A stretch of DNA of 64,000 nucleotides, from NCBI GenBank assembly GCA_002389045.1, contig DGNS01000015.1, forward strand, positions 59,991 to 123,990, read 5' to 3'. The notes under the pieces are model-generated. The model saw only the letters and a program-made list of their open reading frames with translations. It did no database searches and was not told the DNA's origin. The translations under genes and the position numbers were made by a program. Below are positions 44,995 through 54,469 of the stretch, piece by piece. Numbering within the stretch: position 1 is the stretch's first letter; each line of letters begins with the position of its first letter. This DNA is from Thiotrichaceae bacterium UBA4486. GTDB lineage: Bacteria; Pseudomonadota; Gammaproteobacteria; Eutrophobiales; Eutrophobiaceae.

Positions 44995-45814
44995 ATTGGC
45001 GTCACAACCAGGTAATTTCCTGGTTGAAATATTTGCATTCCTGGCTATCGGGATTAGCCCGGCAAATGCCGGAGTAGATACATTCCATAACCTGTATGAA
45101 AAATTCCAGTCAGAATACTGGCATGAAAGTACCATCATAAATGATATACAGACAACTGCATTTAACTATGCAGCTATGACACGTGATGCGATAAAACCGG
45201 ATTCATTATATTTCAGGATTATAAAAAGTCTGGAACAGGTTAAGACCCCGTTACCTGTGAATAAAGCATCCGAAGCATTCTGGATAAATGTATATAACTT
45301 CGCCGCAATGAAACTGGTCATCGAGAATTATCCCGTAAAATCCATACGGGATTTCAAAATAAGTTTGCTTAGATATCCCTGGTCAAAAAAAGTCATACAA
45401 GTCGGCGATCAAGTATATTCGCTCGCACAGATTGAAAAGGATATCCTGTTAAAAATATATCAGGATCCACGTATTATCTTTGCGGTCAGTTGTGCATCAG
45501 TCAGTTGTCCTGATCGCAGGCCGGGACCGTATACTGGTGGCCAGCTTGACAAACAGCTAAACGATCTTATTCATGAATTTTTCAGAAATCCAACAAAAGG
45601 TATGGTTATGGATAAAGAAAATAATACCTTAATTATATCGAGTATCCTGAAGACAGACAGTCATTTATTTGATGGATCAGGTGACAGCCTGAAGTCATTT
45701 TTATGCTTATACGTAGAAGTGCCAGTTTGCAACTGGATCAAGCGTAAAGGTGTTGCAATTGATTATTTGAAGCATGATTGGACCTTGAATGATATTACGT
45801 TTGCAGACGAATAA
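44978..45814 (+). CDS. DUF547 exported protein
   Basis: This 278-residue protein has an N-terminal signal peptide (cleavage near ANA, about residue 31) and a DUF547 domain, with AFWINVYNFAAMKLVIENYPVKSIRD and the later FAVSCASVSCPDRRP block that is well kept in the family. DUF547 proteins are related in fold to cysteine proteases or transglutaminases, and the Cys in SCASVSCP could be catalytic or bind metal. The ATG at 44978 lies inside the end of the flavoprotein gene. It precedes the ABC permeases by 46 bp. The role is unknown. Confidence 0.82.
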   Translation: MKRTVELASQPGNFLVEIFAFLAIGISPANAGVDTFHNLYEKFQSEYWHESTIINDIQTTAFNYAAMTRDAIKPDSLYFRIIKSLEQVKTPLPVNKASEAFWINVYNFAAMKLVIENYPVKSIRDFKISLLRYPWSKKVIQVGDQVYSLAQIEKDILLKIYQDPRIIFAVSCASVSCPDRRPGPYTGGQLDKQLNDLIHEFFRNPTKGMVMDKENNTLIISSILKTDSHLFDGSGDSLKSFLCLYVEVPVCNWIKRKGVAIDYLKHDWTLNDITFADE

Positions 45815-45860
45815 TGACATGAATTACATAATATATGAACTGAATTGTATATATCCATAA

Positions 45861-46991
45861 ATGTTACATTTGATTTATCGCCAGTTTTTATATGATCCGG
45901 CAAGAACATTATTTACATGTCTTGCAATTGCCGCGGTTATTGGTTTGATACTTCTGCTTGGCGGGTTTCAGCAGGGACTTTATGAACAATTAAGGGCAAC
46001 GGTAATGAACCGTGGTGCAGACCTGATCCTTGCGCAGAGCGGGGTAGCGAATTTTATAGCTACTCGTTCCATAATTCCCCAACTGATCAGGCTGGACGTG
46101 GAATCAGTTGAGGGAGTTAAAAACGCCTATCCGCTTACCAGCATTTCAGCTATATATAGAAAGGATGGAAGGAAAAATCCTGTATATATTTTTGTGTATG
46201 ATAAAAAAGGAGGGCCAACTTCACTTGTGGATGGTGGCCATATAGATGAACCAAGAGAAATTATTATCGATCGCGCGCTCGCCGGCATCTATGATTTATC
46301 CATCGGTGATCCATTTGTGTTGACCGATTTCAAATTCACTGTTGCGGGAATTTCAAAAAATTCAGCTGCTTTTTTCACACCCTTTGCCTATATTGAGTTT
46401 GACGACCTCATTGATTTTTACATGGAATCTGATATCGCAGCTGATATTACAACCTTCCCCCTGTTGAGTTACCTCCTTGTAGAGCTTGAAGAAGGTGCTG
46501 ACCGGAACAAGATTGCACAATCAATTGAAAATAACATTCCTGATGTGGATGTATTCAAGCCGGAAACGCTTGCTGAGAATGATATAAAGCTGGGACGTGA
46601 ATTATTTGGTCCGGTTTTAAACCTGCTGTTATCGATCGGATATGTTGTTGGGTTGCTGGCTGTGTGCATTATTATGTTTACAATTATCCATGCGCGTAAA
46701 CGTAGTTTGGCTGTTATGCGTGCTTTAGGATTTTCAAATGCTGGAACAGCCATACTCGTCGCCATGGAAACTGCAATATTGATTCTCATGGCATTTCCTC
46801 TCGGAATGATCATCGCCTGGCTAACGGGACTTTTCATCTCCTGGATTGCACCTCTTTATCTTGTTTTACCGCTGGATATTATTATCCTGCTCCGGACTTT
46901 TTTTGCCTGTGTGGTTTTATCAATATTAGGAGCCTTGCTTGCAATGTACTTGGTGTCAAGAATTGAGCCTGACATTGCATTCAAGAGTTAA
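45861..46991 (+). CDS. FtsX/MacB-type ABC transporter permease, first subunit
   Basis: This 376-residue inner-membrane protein has one N-terminal helix (residues 16-38), a large periplasmic domain (about 40-250) and three C-terminal helices, the FtsX layout shared by MacB, LolC/E and DevC. Such permeases do not move small solutes through a pore; they extract lipids or lipoproteins or drive periplasmic work. It lies 3 bp before the second permease gene. The two permeases differ, so they form a heterodimer. Confidence 0.85.
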   Translation: MLHLIYRQFLYDPARTLFTCLAIAAVIGLILLLGGFQQGLYEQLRATVMNRGADLILAQSGVANFIATRSIIPQLIRLDVESVEGVKNAYPLTSISAIYRKDGRKNPVYIFVYDKKGGPTSLVDGGHIDEPREIIIDRALAGIYDLSIGDPFVLTDFKFTVAGISKNSAAFFTPFAYIEFDDLIDFYMESDIAADITTFPLLSYLLVELEEGADRNKIAQSIENNIPDVDVFKPETLAENDIKLGRELFGPVLNLLLSIGYVVGLLAVCIIMFTIIHARKRSLAVMRALGFSNAGTAILVAMETAILILMAFPLGMIIAWLTGLFISWIAPLYLVLPLDIIILLRTFFACVVLSILGALLAMYLVSRIEPDIAFKS

Positions 46992-46994
46992 ATA

Positions 46995-48104
46995 ATGTTT
47001 CGTTGGACAATAAAAAGCCTGGTTTCGGAACCCTTGAACTTTTTCCTGACTTCACTGGTAGTCGGCATTGCTTTACTTCTGGTTATATTTTTCGAGGCCG
47101 TTTTTCATGGTGAATCTCAAAAAATCATAGCATATCCTCAAAATATCAACCCGGATGTCTGGGTAATGCAGCGCGGTGTCTTTAATATGCATATGGCAAC
47201 ATCCTTTATCTGGGATTGGAAAAAAGACCGTGTGGAAGAAGTAGAAGGTGTAGCGGATGTAACACCCATACTTTACCTTAATTCAATTGTTGAAGCCGGA
47301 AGCAGGCATTGGTTCTCATTTGTCGTTGGTTTAAAGCAGGGTAATAAGCGTGCCGGACCATGGAGTATGGCAACAGGTTCTTCACACCCTGGAAAAGGAG
47401 AAGCGATAATACCGGAATTGCTGGGGATGATAGCAAACGTGATGCTGGGTGACACGATCCGGATTGCCAATAAGACATTTACAATTGTCGGATTCAGCAA
47501 GGATACCTTTTCCATGGCAAACTCCATAGCATTTATAAGTTACGCCGATCTCAGGGATATCATGTCCCTGTCGGGTTCGGATAGTTATTTACTGGTCGAT
47601 GCTGAGCCCGGTGTTGATCCCTCATTACTGGCACAACGTATAAAAGAGAATGTGAGCAAGGTTAATGCGTTGACTTCAGCAGAATTTATTAAGAACGACA
47701 GGGAGCTGGCTTTACAAATGGGCGTAGAACTCATCGGCATTATGACAATAGTCGGTACTTGTCTTGCAGTATCACTCGTTATTTTTATGTTATATATGTT
47801 TATGGAAAAAAGGCGCAGGGATATTGCAATATTGAAAGCATTGGGGTTTGGCAAATTTGCGATCATTTCAAGTGCAATTATTCAGGCATTTTGTATAACA
47901 ATGACAGGTCTTGTGACTGCTGTAATCCTTATGTACACAGCCGATTTTCTAACAGATGCTTTTTATCCGCAGGTCAGCATGTTGATAACACCAGAATCAT
48001 TGATGCGCGTGGGTTTGGTCAGTTTGTTGATTGCTGTATTTGCCTCATTGATACCAATATGCCAGACGATGAAAGTGGATCCCTTGTTGGCATTTCAACG
48101 TTAA
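46995..48104 (+). CDS. FtsX/MacB-type ABC transporter permease, second subunit
   Basis: This 369-residue protein has the same FtsX layout as the gene before it: one N-terminal helix, a periplasmic domain (about 40-245) and three C-terminal helices with MEKRRRDIAILKALGF, the coupling helix region. It pairs with the upstream permease and with the ATPase that starts 8 bp downstream. The substrate is unknown. No membrane-fusion protein gene is adjacent. Confidence 0.85.
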   Translation: MFRWTIKSLVSEPLNFFLTSLVVGIALLLVIFFEAVFHGESQKIIAYPQNINPDVWVMQRGVFNMHMATSFIWDWKKDRVEEVEGVADVTPILYLNSIVEAGSRHWFSFVVGLKQGNKRAGPWSMATGSSHPGKGEAIIPELLGMIANVMLGDTIRIANKTFTIVGFSKDTFSMANSIAFISYADLRDIMSLSGSDSYLLVDAEPGVDPSLLAQRIKENVSKVNALTSAEFIKNDRELALQMGVELIGIMTIVGTCLAVSLVIFMLYMFMEKRRRDIAILKALGFGKFAIISSAIIQAFCITMTGLVTAVILMYTADFLTDAFYPQVSMLITPESLMRVGLVSLLIAVFASLIPICQTMKVDPLLAFQR

Positions 48105-48112
48105 ACCTGGTT

Positions 48113-48955
48113 ATGGTAAATAAAATACTCATTGCGGAAAATTTAACCAGGGAATATGGAAGTGGTCGTGCTCTGGTTCGAGCGGTAGATAATGTTTCAA
48201 TGACCGTTTTACGTGGTCAACTTGTACTGATTATGGGTCCTTCCGGTTCTGGTAAAACAACGTTATTGTCAATGTTAGGCGGATTATTACGTCCTACTGA
48301 GGGGAAAATAATGATCTCCGATACAGAAATAACAAAGCTTGATGAATCTGTATTACCATCCATTCGCGCCAGAAAAGTCGGTTTTATATTTCAGGGATTC
48401 AATTTACTTGATGCATTGACAGTCGAGGAAAACATTCTGTTTCCAACTCAACTTGTCGCGGGGGGTATTAATGCAAAAAGAGCTCGTGCGAATGAACTGA
48501 TAGAGAGATTAGATCTGTCGTCGCGAAGGAAATCATTACCGCGTACGTTATCTGGAGGAGAGAAACAACGTGTTGCGATAGCCAGAGCCTTGATTAATTC
48601 CCCACCCTTGATTCTGGCAGATGAACCTACTGGTAATCTTGATTCTCACAATGGTCAGGAAGTAATGATGATTTTACAAAATATCGTAAACGATGAAGAA
48701 TGTACGGTTATTATGGTTACACATGATCCACGCGTCGAAGACATATCTGATCGTATTCTCTGGCTGGAGGATGGTGCATTACGCAACAGGAAAACAGAAC
48801 TACATTCCTGGGTTAAAGATCCTGTATGTGGTATGCGAGTAGACGAATGGACTGCTGAAGTGTTCATGGAGTATAGAGGAAAGCGGTATGTTTTTTGTTC
48901 ATATAGATGCCAGGAAAAATTTAAAATCGGACCTACAAAATATATAACAAGCTGA
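48113..48955 (+). CDS. ABC transporter ATPase with C-terminal YHS domain
   Basis: This 280-residue protein is a complete MacB/LolD-type ATPase (1-228): Walker A GPSGSGKT at 42-49, signature LSGGE at 146-150, Walker B ILADEPTGNLD and H-loop THD. It is followed directly by a YHS domain (232-280) with DPVCGM at 236-241 and FCSYRCQEKF at 261-270. I do not know this fusion as a usual design. The YHS part could sense a metal ion and gate the ATPase. The true start is the ATG at 48113; the frame runs upstream inside the permease gene. Confidence 0.88.
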   Translation: MVNKILIAENLTREYGSGRALVRAVDNVSMTVLRGQLVLIMGPSGSGKTTLLSMLGGLLRPTEGKIMISDTEITKLDESVLPSIRARKVGFIFQGFNLLDALTVEENILFPTQLVAGGINAKRARANELIERLDLSSRRKSLPRTLSGGEKQRVAIARALINSPPLILADEPTGNLDSHNGQEVMMILQNIVNDEECTVIMVTHDPRVEDISDRILWLEDGALRNRKTELHSWVKDPVCGMRVDEWTAEVFMEYRGKRYVFCSYRCQEKFKIGPTKYITS

Positions 48956-49070
48956 TTAATTGATTTAACTATATAAATTATAAATAAGCTAATTGTAAAT
49001 ATTTTGCAATTTTAATGTGAGAAAGATGTCTGGCTTTGACAGATGCCCGCAATTTTAGCGATAAATCAAT

Positions 49071-49982
49071 ATGACCTCAATTCTATTTACTGTTTCATTC
49101 TATGATCTTTGCCGCCTGTTGGTTGTCATCTTGCTATGGGCAATATGTTATCCTTTGATTAATACTGGTTTGAATTCATCACCACCACTGTTATTTGCAG
49201 CAATGCGATCAGTTATGGCCGGCATGACTTTGATAGTATTTGGTCTTGCAACAGGGCGATCATTTCCAACGGGAAAAATAATCTGGTTTATCCTTGTTTT
49301 GGTCGGAATATTTTCATCTACTCTTGGATTTACGGGTATGTTTTATGCTGGCGACAAAATAAGTCCGGGCCTGGCGACTGTATTATCAAATATTCAACCT
49401 TTAATAGCAGCTATCATTGGCTATTTTAGCTTGAGGGAGCGCCTTGATAATCAAATCGTTTTTGCTTTGCTCTTAGGATTTATAGGGGTGAATATCATTT
49501 CATTTAACAGTATTTATACCTCGGCTGGTAATTCAACACTTTCCGGAATATTCTATGTAATTCTTGGCGCAACAGGAGTTGCTGTAGGAAATGTATTACT
49601 CAAGCGCAGTGCGTTACATATTGATCCTGTAATGGCAATTGGGTGGAGCTTCTTAATCGGAGGGATTGTACTGTTACTATTTTCTTTCTCTGCAGAAGAT
49701 GCATCAACACTGGTATGGTCCCTTGAATTTCTATTTATATTTGTTGTTTTATCTATATTTGGCACAGCAATAGTCTATGTTATCTGGTTCGATCTGATGA
49801 CCAGAAATGAACTTAATCGTCTTAATACGTTCACATTTTTGACTCCTGTTTTTGGATTAATCATTGCTGCACTTTTCTACAATGAACATTTAACTCTGGT
49901 TGAATGGACAGGGACTATAACAATTATGTTAGCAGCTATTGTCGCCGGGAAGGCATCCAGGCACCGTGAATTGAATCAGTAA
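49071..49982 (+). CDS. EamA/DMT-family transporter
   Basis: This 303-residue membrane protein has ten hydrophobic helices in two EamA repeats (about 15-145 and 160-295). The family exports amino acids, nucleobases, cofactors or drugs. It is preceded by a 115-bp very AT-rich spacer and convergent with the antiporter gene that follows. The substrate is unknown. The AT-rich sequence is in line with the lower GC of the island before it. Confidence 0.85.
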   Translation: MTSILFTVSFYDLCRLLVVILLWAICYPLINTGLNSSPPLLFAAMRSVMAGMTLIVFGLATGRSFPTGKIIWFILVLVGIFSSTLGFTGMFYAGDKISPGLATVLSNIQPLIAAIIGYFSLRERLDNQIVFALLLGFIGVNIISFNSIYTSAGNSTLSGIFYVILGATGVAVGNVLLKRSALHIDPVMAIGWSFLIGGIVLLLFSFSAEDASTLVWSLEFLFIFVVLSIFGTAIVYVIWFDLMTRNELNRLNTFTFLTPVFGLIIAALFYNEHLTLVEWTGTITIMLAAIVAGKASRHRELNQ

Positions 49983-50051
49983 ACGTGATATATTAAATCT
50001 GGCTCAGTTAAAACAGTATTGGGCCTTATTGAGTATACGGCCGGTTTTTAT

Positions 50052-51296
50052 TTATTCACTTTCCCGTGTCAATACTGTTCTTGATGATAAAATCATTCTC
50101 AACCCAATCGGGGCTATCAAGGTGGTCACAATAGCTACAATTACGATGCTTGAAAAAAGATTATCGACAATCATTGATGGTTCATAGGCAGTTTTGAAAA
50201 GGCCTGAGCGCAATGCAATTCCGGCGATAATTAATTCAACAGCACCACGTGCACTCATGGCTGTGCCAATAGCCCAGGCGTCTCTTGGTGATATATCCAG
50301 CATCATGGCCGGAATTGCAGCCCCAACCAGTTTACCTAAAAAGGCAATACAAATAATCAGGCTTAAAAACAAAGGAACTTCAGTCAATGCCGCAAGGTCA
50401 AGTTCAAGTCCTATTGATGCAAAAAAGATGGGCGCAAAAAAACCGGTGGTAATCGCCGCTACTTTCCTGCGTAAATCGTCATAAATTGCCTGATTAATAG
50501 TTTGTTTTCCGAAAAACAAGCCAGCGGCAAAGGCGCCAAGAATAAAATGGAGTCCCAATAATTCAGCCATAATTGCGAATATTACTCCCATTATCAGAAG
50601 AAAGCTGAATTCCATTTCTTCAATACCTAAATTGGCTAAAAAGCGACCAATGGGTGGCATCATAAAATTACCGCCAAGCCATACAAAGCCCAGAAAGAAG
50701 AATATTTGAATAAAAATCCGGAGAAGTTCACTGCCGCCGGGCAAACCGCCGGTATTGATAATTGCAGTCAACACACTGAGTAGAATCAAACTGAGAAAAT
50801 CATCAAATACCGCAGCTGAAACAATGATTTTCCCGATGCTGCTTTTCAGCATTTGCATATCCATAAGTATCTTGATAGTGACTGGAACGGCAGTGATTGC
50901 CAGTGCGGTTCCGACAAACAGTGACCGGGCAAACCGCAATTCGGTAGCCGGTAACCAGAACCATGCCAAGGTGAATCCACTGACCAGAGGGACAGCCATG
51001 GCACTGGTTGCGATAATCATTGAAGTAAACCTGGATTCCACTAATTCCCGTGGTCGCATCTCAATCCCGCCTAATAACATAATAAAAAAAACACCAAGAT
51101 CAGACAGCGCCATGAAATGATGGTTACTGGAAAGATCAAACATTGGAATATCATCTTTTAATATGCCAATAATGAATCCAAGTGCTACACCGGCAATAAT
51201 TTCGCCAATTAGAACAGGCTGTTTGAAACGGTAGGAAATTGCTCCACACAAACGGGTTGCCACGAGTAAGACAAGAATAATCCAGAGTGTTTCCAT
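50052..51296 (-). CDS. CPA2-type cation:proton antiporter
   Basis: This 414-residue membrane protein has about 12-13 hydrophobic helices and the CPA2 patterns: VLIGEIIAGVALGFIIG near the start, and AVFDDFLSLILLSVL (residues 166-180) with the DD-type acidic pair on the ion-binding helix. It would exchange Na+ or K+ for protons. Unlike the KefB-type protein at 8805 it has no TrkA domain. It is a single gene on the minus strand. Confidence 0.85.
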   Translation of the reverse strand: METLWIILVLLVATRLCGAISYRFKQPVLIGEIIAGVALGFIIGILKDDIPMFDLSSNHHFMALSDLGVFFIMLLGGIEMRPRELVESRFTSMIIATSAMAVPLVSGFTLAWFWLPATELRFARSLFVGTALAITAVPVTIKILMDMQMLKSSIGKIIVSAAVFDDFLSLILLSVLTAIINTGGLPGGSELLRIFIQIFFFLGFVWLGGNFMMPPIGRFLANLGIEEMEFSFLLIMGVIFAIMAELLGLHFILGAFAAGLFFGKQTINQAIYDDLRRKVAAITTGFFAPIFFASIGLELDLAALTEVPLFLSLIICIAFLGKLVGAAIPAMMLDISPRDAWAIGTAMSARGAVELIIAGIALRSGLFKTAYEPSMIVDNLFSSIVIVAIVTTLIAPIGLRMILSSRTVLTRESE

Positions 51297-51440
51297 AAAT
51301 TACTACATGTTTTTTAAATGATATTACCAACTTGAGTGATTTTTATATCACAGAAGTCCATAAAGTTACATATACTAAAATATAAGACTCATCAGCAGAA
51401 TATGTGGGCATATAACTGTCAAAAGAATAATTGAGGCGTA

Positions 51441-51624
51441 TTGGAAAAAGCGAGCCATCAGCAGCATTATCAGGACCGTGCTCGCTTTTTCCAATCCTCA
51501 CATAGAGTAAGTTATTCTGCGATTCGACAAATCTGCACGACTATAAGCCGCCTCGCGGGGGGCATGGAGTACCCCTATGATAATACCGCTCTAAAAGCTC
51601 CTGCATACAATGTTATGCAATATG
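51441..51624 (-). repeat. Diverged MITE related to the element at 59.6 kb
   Basis: Several blocks match the reverse complement of 59621-59816. The AGCAGCATT block is followed by CCGTGCTCGCTTTTTCCAAT and CCTCACATAGAGT; then AAATCTGCACGAC, and ATACCGCTCTAAAAGC before CCTGCAT. About 34 bases (near 51551-51584) are foreign to the 59.6-kb copy. The terminal inverted repeats are largely lost. Confidence 0.65.
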
Positions 51625-52049
51625 GGTTTACGTTATGTGATGCGGCGGGAGGATTGTGTGCATTGCAGGGAAAACTCGAGCAGGTGCCAAGGTCACACGG
51701 GAAGAGTCGCCGTAACCGGGCCTATGAGGTATTTTTGGCGCTGTGCAAGACGCTTATTGTGGCAGAAAAGAGGGTGGCGTGTGAGTTTCACACTCGTTGG
51801 GAGCAGGTGTATCGCTCGGTAAAGGCGTTGGATAAGGTGCGCAGGCAGGAAACGGGGCACTTGAAGCGGGCAGGTTATGAAGAAGGGCTGACACACAGCC
51901 GCTATTGTTTCATGAAGAATGAGGCGAATTTGACGGAGAAACAGTCACTGAAACTGAGCGAGCTTTTAAAATATGGCTTGAAATCGCTCAGGGTGTATTT
52001 GCTGAAAGAGAGTTTTCAGGGGGGTCTGGCAATACAGCTCGATTTATAG
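51625..52049 (+). pseudogene. ISL3-family transposase remnant
   Basis: The frame contains three ISL3 transposase pieces. The zinc-finger CVHCRE lies in another frame near 51655-51672. The segment SRRNRAYEVFLALC is followed by a helix-turn-helix with FHTRWEQVYRSVKALD. The C-terminal block reads SRYCFMKNEANLTEKQSLKLSELLKYGLKSLRVYLLKESFQ in order across 51900-52019. The DDE core between the HTH and the C-terminal part is deleted, and there is a frameshift after the zinc finger. It joins directly to the diverged MITE. Confidence 0.75.
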
Positions 52050-52184
52050 GGTCGAGTGGTGTCTATAGCTATGGTGTAACCGGACGTTGCGCACGAAACC
52101 GGAACTGATGATCGAAAAAATACGGAATATTTCACACGTAATAATTGTATATAATTGATTTGTAAAATAATCTGGGAGAAATAT

Positions 52185-52880
52185 ATGATTGATGATCAAT
52201 ACATCTGGCTTGTCTGGGCCAGCCTGTTTCTAGTTCCCTGGATACTGCTGTATCTTCTGTACCCCCTGCATCGACGTGCCATGATCTGGGCCAGCCTGTT
52301 CACCATGCCCTTTGGTTTGACCGAACCGTTGTTTGTTCCGGAATACTGGTCACCACCGAGCCTGTTTAACCTTGCCACTCGTACCGGTTTTGATATCGAG
52401 AGCCTGATCTTCTGCTTTGCCATCGGCGGAATCGGTGCCGTGCTCTATAACGCCGTCAGTGGGGCAAGTTTTCAACAGGTCGATGAGCGCTACCGGAAGT
52501 CGCCACTGCACAGGCATCATGTCTGGGCTATTGCCGCGCCGTTTATCGCTTTTCCCCTGCTTTACTTTTTTCCCTGGAACCCAATCTATCCGGCATTTGT
52601 GGCCATGGTCATCGGAACTGTTGCCACCTTACTCTGCCGGCCGGATCTGAAATCAAAAAGCTGGTGGGGCGGCCTGTTGTTTACCCTGTTTTACTGGGTA
52701 TACGTCGAAGGCCTCGAAATTATGGCACCGGGGTATGTTGAGATTGTCTGGAATCTCCAGGCCTTATCCGGGATCATTATCATCAACACGCCGCTTGAAG
52801 AATTACTTTTTGCTTTTACATTTGGAACATACTGGGCGGGTGTCTATGAACACTTTACCTGGAGGCGTTCAACGATTTGA
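52185..52880 (+). CDS. Lycopene-cyclase-domain membrane protein
   Basis: This 231-residue protein has six to seven membrane helices and the motif NTPLEELLFAFTFGTYWAGVYEH near the C-terminus, in which P-x-E-E-x-x-F is the signature of the CrtYc/CrtYd lycopene cyclase domain. In this single-protein form it may cyclise a carotenoid or another isoprenoid, but no other carotenoid gene is nearby, so that is uncertain. The ATG at 52185 has GGGAG 7 bases upstream. It lies just after the ISL3 debris. Confidence 0.78.
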   Translation: MIDDQYIWLVWASLFLVPWILLYLLYPLHRRAMIWASLFTMPFGLTEPLFVPEYWSPPSLFNLATRTGFDIESLIFCFAIGGIGAVLYNAVSGASFQQVDERYRKSPLHRHHVWAIAAPFIAFPLLYFFPWNPIYPAFVAMVIGTVATLLCRPDLKSKSWWGGLLFTLFYWVYVEGLEIMAPGYVEIVWNLQALSGIIIINTPLEELLFAFTFGTYWAGVYEHFTWRRSTI

Positions 52881-52931
52881 ACGGAAATACAGAAATTCTT
52901 TTCAGGGTTCTCGAAACAGGAAATTCAAACC

Positions 52932-53006
52932 ATGAAATTCAAACTGATAATCGCAAATTTATCATGCCTGAGTCATCAATTCACAACATCGGCTGATCCC
53001 GCATGA
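52932..53006 (+). CDS. Possible 24-codon leader ORF before the MBL gene
   Basis: A short frame with AGGA 9 bases upstream ends with a TGA that overlaps the ATG of the metallo-beta-lactamase-fold gene. It may couple translation. The two GAAATTCAAAC direct repeats around its start are also visible. Low support. Confidence 0.25.
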   Translation: MKFKLIIANLSCLSHQFTTSADPA

Positions 53007-54367
53007 CTACATCACTGACCTTTCTCGGCGCCACAGAAACCGTGACCGGCTCCCGTTTCCTGCTCGAACACGATGACAAACGGCTGTTGATTGATTGCGG
53101 GCTGTTCCAGGGCCTGAAAAAACTGCGCCTGATGAACCGGGCGCCCTTTCCGGTCGATCCCGCGAGTATTGACGCGGTTCTGCTTACCCATGCGCATATC
53201 GATCACAGCGGTTACATTCCCGCGCTTTGCAACAATGGATTCCGGGGTCGTATTTACTGCACCCATGCCAGCCGGGATTTGTGCCGCATATTACTGCCCG
53301 ATGCCGGCCACCTGCAGGAAGAAGAAGCCGAGCGCGCGAACCGCAAGGGATACACGCGACATAAACCGGCATTACCGCTGTATACCGAAATGGATGCCTT
53401 CAATTCACTGCACTGTTTCGAAGCGGTCGACTACAATTCCCGCTTTAGTCCCGTGGAAGGGATCAGCGTCAACATGACCAATGCCGGTCACATACTGGGT
53501 TCCGCGTGCATACACGTTTATGACGGCAGCAAAAACATTGTTTTTACCGGCGATGTAGGCAGGCCGGATGATCCGGTCATGAATTCGCCGGATTCACTGA
53601 AAGACGCCGATTATCTGGTTGTAGAGTCCACGTATGGTGATCGCAGACACGAGCGTGTCGATCCCGGGGCAATGCTGGAAAGTGTTATCACTCACACCCT
53701 GAAAAAAGGCGGTGTTATTTTAATCCCGACATTTGCCGTGGGCCGGGCACAGACCCTGTTATATCTCATAGGTGAATTAATCTCGACGGGTAAAATCCCG
53801 AAAATTCCCCTCTATCTCGACAGTCCGATGGCCATTACCGCCACTGATCTTTTTTACCGCTATAACGATCAGCATAAACTTTCCGCCGAAACCTGCCGGT
53901 TAATGGACGAACTGGTCACCTGCACACGGAGCGTGGAAGAATCGAAAGCGATTGCCGCCCGCAACGGCCCGAAGATCATCCTTTCCGCAAGCGGTATGTT
54001 AACCGGCGGCAGGGTGCTGCATCACCTGAAACTGTATGTAAGGGAGCAGCGCAATACGATTGTGTTCGTCGGCTACCAGGCAGCCGGAACACGCGGGGCC
54101 AATATGCTGGCCGGGGCGGAGAGTATCAAGGTGCACGGCAACTATGTACCGGTAAGGGCGAAACTGGTATCCATCGATGCGCTGTCGGCGCATGCGGATT
54201 ATGTCGAGATGGCAGAGTGGCTGTCGAGTGTGCGCGGGCAACCGCGAAAGACCTTTATCGTTCACGGGGAACCGCAAAGCCAGGATGCCTTCAGACGCTA
54301 TCTCGCCGATCAGCTCGGCTGGTCTGCAGTCATACCCTCATTCGGTGACAGTGTACAACTGGATTAA
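53003..54367 (+). CDS. Metallo-beta-lactamase/beta-CASP ribonuclease-like protein
   Basis: This 454-residue enzyme has the MBL zinc motif HAHIDH (His63, His65, Asp67, His68), further metal ligands in GHILGS and FTGDVG, a beta-CASP insert (about 245-370) and the C-terminal HSAHAD-type box (SALSAHADY). This is the CPSF73/YSH1-like bacterial family, which processes RNA as an endo- or exonuclease. It lacks KH domains. Length is normal. Neighbours give no hint of the RNA target. Confidence 0.9.
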   Translation: MTTSLTFLGATETVTGSRFLLEHDDKRLLIDCGLFQGLKKLRLMNRAPFPVDPASIDAVLLTHAHIDHSGYIPALCNNGFRGRIYCTHASRDLCRILLPDAGHLQEEEAERANRKGYTRHKPALPLYTEMDAFNSLHCFEAVDYNSRFSPVEGISVNMTNAGHILGSACIHVYDGSKNIVFTGDVGRPDDPVMNSPDSLKDADYLVVESTYGDRRHERVDPGAMLESVITHTLKKGGVILIPTFAVGRAQTLLYLIGELISTGKIPKIPLYLDSPMAITATDLFYRYNDQHKLSAETCRLMDELVTCTRSVEESKAIAARNGPKIILSASGMLTGGRVLHHLKLYVREQRNTIVFVGYQAAGTRGANMLAGAESIKVHGNYVPVRAKLVSIDALSAHADYVEMAEWLSSVRGQPRKTFIVHGEPQSQDAFRRYLADQLGWSAVIPSFGDSVQLD

Positions 54368-54469
54368 GCGGTCCCACGGACAGCCCTGCCACTTCAATAA
54401 TATATAGTGGTCACCATGGAATTACCTGGAAGTTCATATCAGTATACACAGCGATAGATAGCGGCCAGT

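Noticed and set aside
47759..48112. Upstream extension of the ABC ATPase frame
   Set aside because: It overlaps the permease gene in another frame; the ATPase fold begins at the ATG at 48113.
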